From Flavobacteriaceae bacterium (GTDB taxonomy: Bacteria > Bacteroidota > Bacteroidia > Flavobacteriales > Flavobacteriaceae): a DNA stretch of 33,551 nucleotides. Positions 31,772 to 33,551 of this stretch are shown piece after piece. Each line of letters begins with the position of its first letter. The stretch's first letter is position 1. The notes under the pieces were generated by a model that was not told the origin of the DNA, did no database searches, and was given only the letters and a program-made list of their open reading frames with translations. Location: positions 1-33,551 of the forward strand of contig SHWW01000013.1 in the NCBI GenBank assembly GCA_009693635.1, written 5' to 3'. A program made the translations under genes and the position numbers.

Positions 31772-32395
31772 ATGAAACTCAAAATCTGCGGAATGAAATA
31801 TCCCAATAACATACTCGAAGTAGGCACGCTCCTACCCGATTATATGGGTTTTATATTCTGGGAAAAATCGACACGCTTCTTTGATGGAATTATTCCTCTA
31901 TTGCCAGAATCAATAAAAAAAGTAGGCGTTTTTGTAAATGAAAAAGAACAAGAAATTCTAACAAAAATCAAAAAATACGATTTACAAGCTGTCCAATTAC
32001 ACGGAAACGAATCCGTAGAATTCTGTATAAATTTGAAAAATAAAATAGACCCTACCCTAGAAATCATAAAAGTGTTTTCTGTAAATGATGTGTTTGATTT
32101 TGAGGTTTTAAACCATTTTGAAAGCGTTTGCGATTATTTTCTTTTTGATACCAAAGGGAAATTACCAGGTGGAAACGGAACCAATTTTGATTGGAAAGTA
32201 TTGGAAAACTACCCTTCAACGAAACCCTTTTTTCTGAGTGGAGGAATCGGAATCGAAGAGATGCTAGAAGTAAAAGAAATTTCCAAAACAAATTTACCCA
32301 TTTATGCTATGGACATAAACAGTAAATTTGAAATCGAACCTGGATTAAAAAATATAGAATTATTATCTAGTTTTAAGGACAACTTGAAACTTTAA
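31772..32395 (+). CDS. trpF: Phosphoribosylanthranilate isomerase
   Basis: A 207-residue TIM-barrel isomerase (Amadori rearrangement). The start MKLKICGMKYPNN, with C6 as the general base, is the family N-terminus; VQLHGNES is in the middle and the phosphate site is LSGGIG near residue 150. The general acid is in FDTKGKLPGGNG. An upstream in-frame start would add nine residues and is unlikely. It lies 12 bases before trpB. Confidence 0.94.
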   Translation: MKLKICGMKYPNNILEVGTLLPDYMGFIFWEKSTRFFDGIIPLLPESIKKVGVFVNEKEQEILTKIKKYDLQAVQLHGNESVEFCINLKNKIDPTLEIIKVFSVNDVFDFEVLNHFESVCDYFLFDTKGKLPGGNGTNFDWKVLENYPSTKPFFLSGGIGIEEMLEVKEISKTNLPIYAMDINSKFEIEPGLKNIELLSSFKDNLKL

Positions 32396-32407
32396 ACTTT
32401 AAATCAA

Positions 32408-33551
32408 ATGAGTTATCACGTTAACGAAAAAGGCTATTACGGAGAATTTGGAGGAGCTTATATTCCTGAAATGTTATATCCAAATGTAGAAGAATTACGC
32501 CAAAACTATTTAAAAATTACCGCAGAACCGGAATTTCAAGAAGAATTTGATGCGCTGTTAAAGGATTATGTAGGACGTCCTACTCCGCTTTATTTTGCGG
32601 AACGTTTATCCAAAGAATACAACACTAAAATCTATCTCAAAAGAGAAGATTTATGCCACACTGGCGCACACAAAATCAACAATACCATTGGGCAAATATT
32701 ACTTGCCAAACGATTAGGCAAAACCAGAATCATAGCTGAAACAGGCGCAGGGCAACACGGAGTTGCCACCGCTACCGTTTGCGCTTTGATGGGCTTGCAA
32801 TGCATCGTTTTTATGGGAGAAGTAGACATCAAGCGTCAAGCGCCGAATGTGGCTCGTATGAAAATGTTGGGTGCCGAAGTTCGTCCCGCGCTTTCAGGTT
32901 CAAAAACCTTGAAAGATGCTACAAACGAAGCTATTCGCGATTGGATTAACAATCCCGTAGATACCTATTATATCATTGGTTCTGTAGTGGGGCCGCACCC
33001 ATATCCTGATATGGTGGCACGGTTCCAAAGTGTTACTTCAAAAGAAATCAAAGAACAATTATTAGAAAAAGAAGGGTGTGAAAATCCCGATTATGTAATT
33101 GCTTGTGTGGGTGGCGGAAGCAACGCTGCTGGTGCTTATTACCACTTTTTGAATGACGAAAACGTAAAAATAATCGCAGTAGAAGCAGCAGGTTTGGGAG
33201 TGGATTCTGGCGAAAGTGCCGCAACCTCCGCATTGGGAAAAGTAGGCGTAATTCACGGTAGCAAAACCCTGTTAATGCAATCGCTTGACGGACAAATAAC
33301 AGAACCCTATTCGATTTCTGCTGGGTTGGATTATCCTGGAGTAGGTCCTATGCACGCCAATTTATTCAAAACGGGTAGAGCGCAATTTATATCCATTACC
33401 GATGAAGACGCTATGAATTGGGGTATAAAATTATCCCAAATGGAAGGTTTAATTCCTGCAATCGAAAGCGCACATGCCTTTGCGGTGCTCGACGAAATGA
33501 AATTTAAACCCGAAGATATTGTAGTAATCAATTTATCGGGGCGTGGCGACA
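32408..33551 (+). CDS. trpB: Tryptophan synthase subunit beta (3' end outside window)
   Basis: The first 381 codons of TrpB, which condenses indole and serine; the C-terminal few residues are missing because the window ends. The start [18 protein letters not shown] is typical. PLP lysine K89 is in [21 protein letters not shown] follows (AETGAGQHG), and GGGSNAAG binds the PLP phosphate. The intact reading frame continues to the last base, so I see no break. trpA, if present, would follow outside. Confidence 0.95.
   Translation, partial: MSYHVNEKGYYGEFGGAYIPEMLYPNVEELRQNYLKITAEPEFQEEFDALLKDYVGRPTPLYFAERLSKEYNTKIYLKREDLCHTGAHKINNTIGQILLAKRLGKTRIIAETGAGQHGVATATVCALMGLQCIVFMGEVDIKRQAPNVARMKMLGAEVRPALSGSKTLKDATNEAIRDWINNPVDTYYIIGSVVGPHPYPDMVARFQSVTSKEIKEQLLEKEGCENPDYVIACVGGGSNAAGAYYHFLNDENVKIIAVEAAGLGVDSGESAATSALGKVGVIHGSKTLLMQSLDGQITEPYSISAGLDYPGVGPMHANLFKTGRAQFISITDEDAMNWGIKLSQMEGLIPAIESAHAFAVLDEMKFKPEDIVVINLSGRGD

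Noticed and set aside
1..33551. CRISPR arrays, tRNA genes, insertion sequences, prophage
   Set aside because: No evenly spaced direct repeats, cloverleaf-like 70-90-base units, transposase or phage-type proteins were seen on either strand by eye.

Overview
The window looks like ordinary chromosome from a Flavobacterium-like member of the Bacteroidota. The DNA is AT-rich and start codons lack Shine-Dalgarno sequences. Many genes are preceded, often by only a few bases, by TAnnTTTG, the flavobacterial -7 promoter box. Marker families agree: a CAL67264-type membrane protein, a CCC-motif membrane protein, a split transketolase and a T-C-rich DUF2752 protein. I see no tRNA, rRNA, CRISPR array, transposase, integrase or phage gene.

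Layout. 1-1730 (minus): 5' part of an EttA-type ABC-F ATPase, a small membrane protein and holA. 1823-4167 (plus): a lone HsdR-N-type nuclease-fold protein abutting a family 2 glycosyltransferase, then an OmpA-like lipoprotein. 4320-8157 (minus): a YciO/YrdC-family protein downstream of a UvrD/PcrA helicase, and a TSUP exporter. 8254-8775 (plus): an unknown anchored protein. 8835-12742 (minus): the two transketolase halves and an LtaS-like membrane sulfatase-fold enzyme. 13076-18941 (plus): tgt, an LptF/LptG permease, an EamA transporter, accA and dnaB. 19218-21270 (minus): EamA transporter and cysteine desulfurase. 21441-23501: a lipoprotein, a small membrane protein overlapping an Smr protein, and a DUF2752/CCC-motif pair. 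23585-25536 (minus): ornithine aminotransferase and a rhodanese. 25689-27380 (plus): marR, nitroreductase and yceI. 27658-33551 (plus): trp leader and trpEGDCFB, with trpB cut by the window end.

The best regulatory signal is the trp leader: an 18-codon peptide with two adjacent Trp codons, a strong terminator before trpE, and competing helices whose positions fit ribosome-controlled attenuation. The best protein oddities are a Tgt that keeps its catalytic residues but lacks the three cysteines of the zinc site, and an ornithine aminotransferase with a four-cysteine insert just before its PLP lysine. Two intergenic regions 14.6 kb apart (12856-12925 plus and 27486-27556 minus) carry alignable copies of one roughly 70-bp repeat. 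The marR promoter contains three stacked inverted repeats. I found no clearly new multi-gene system; most of the window is housekeeping metabolism, DNA replication/repair and envelope functions.
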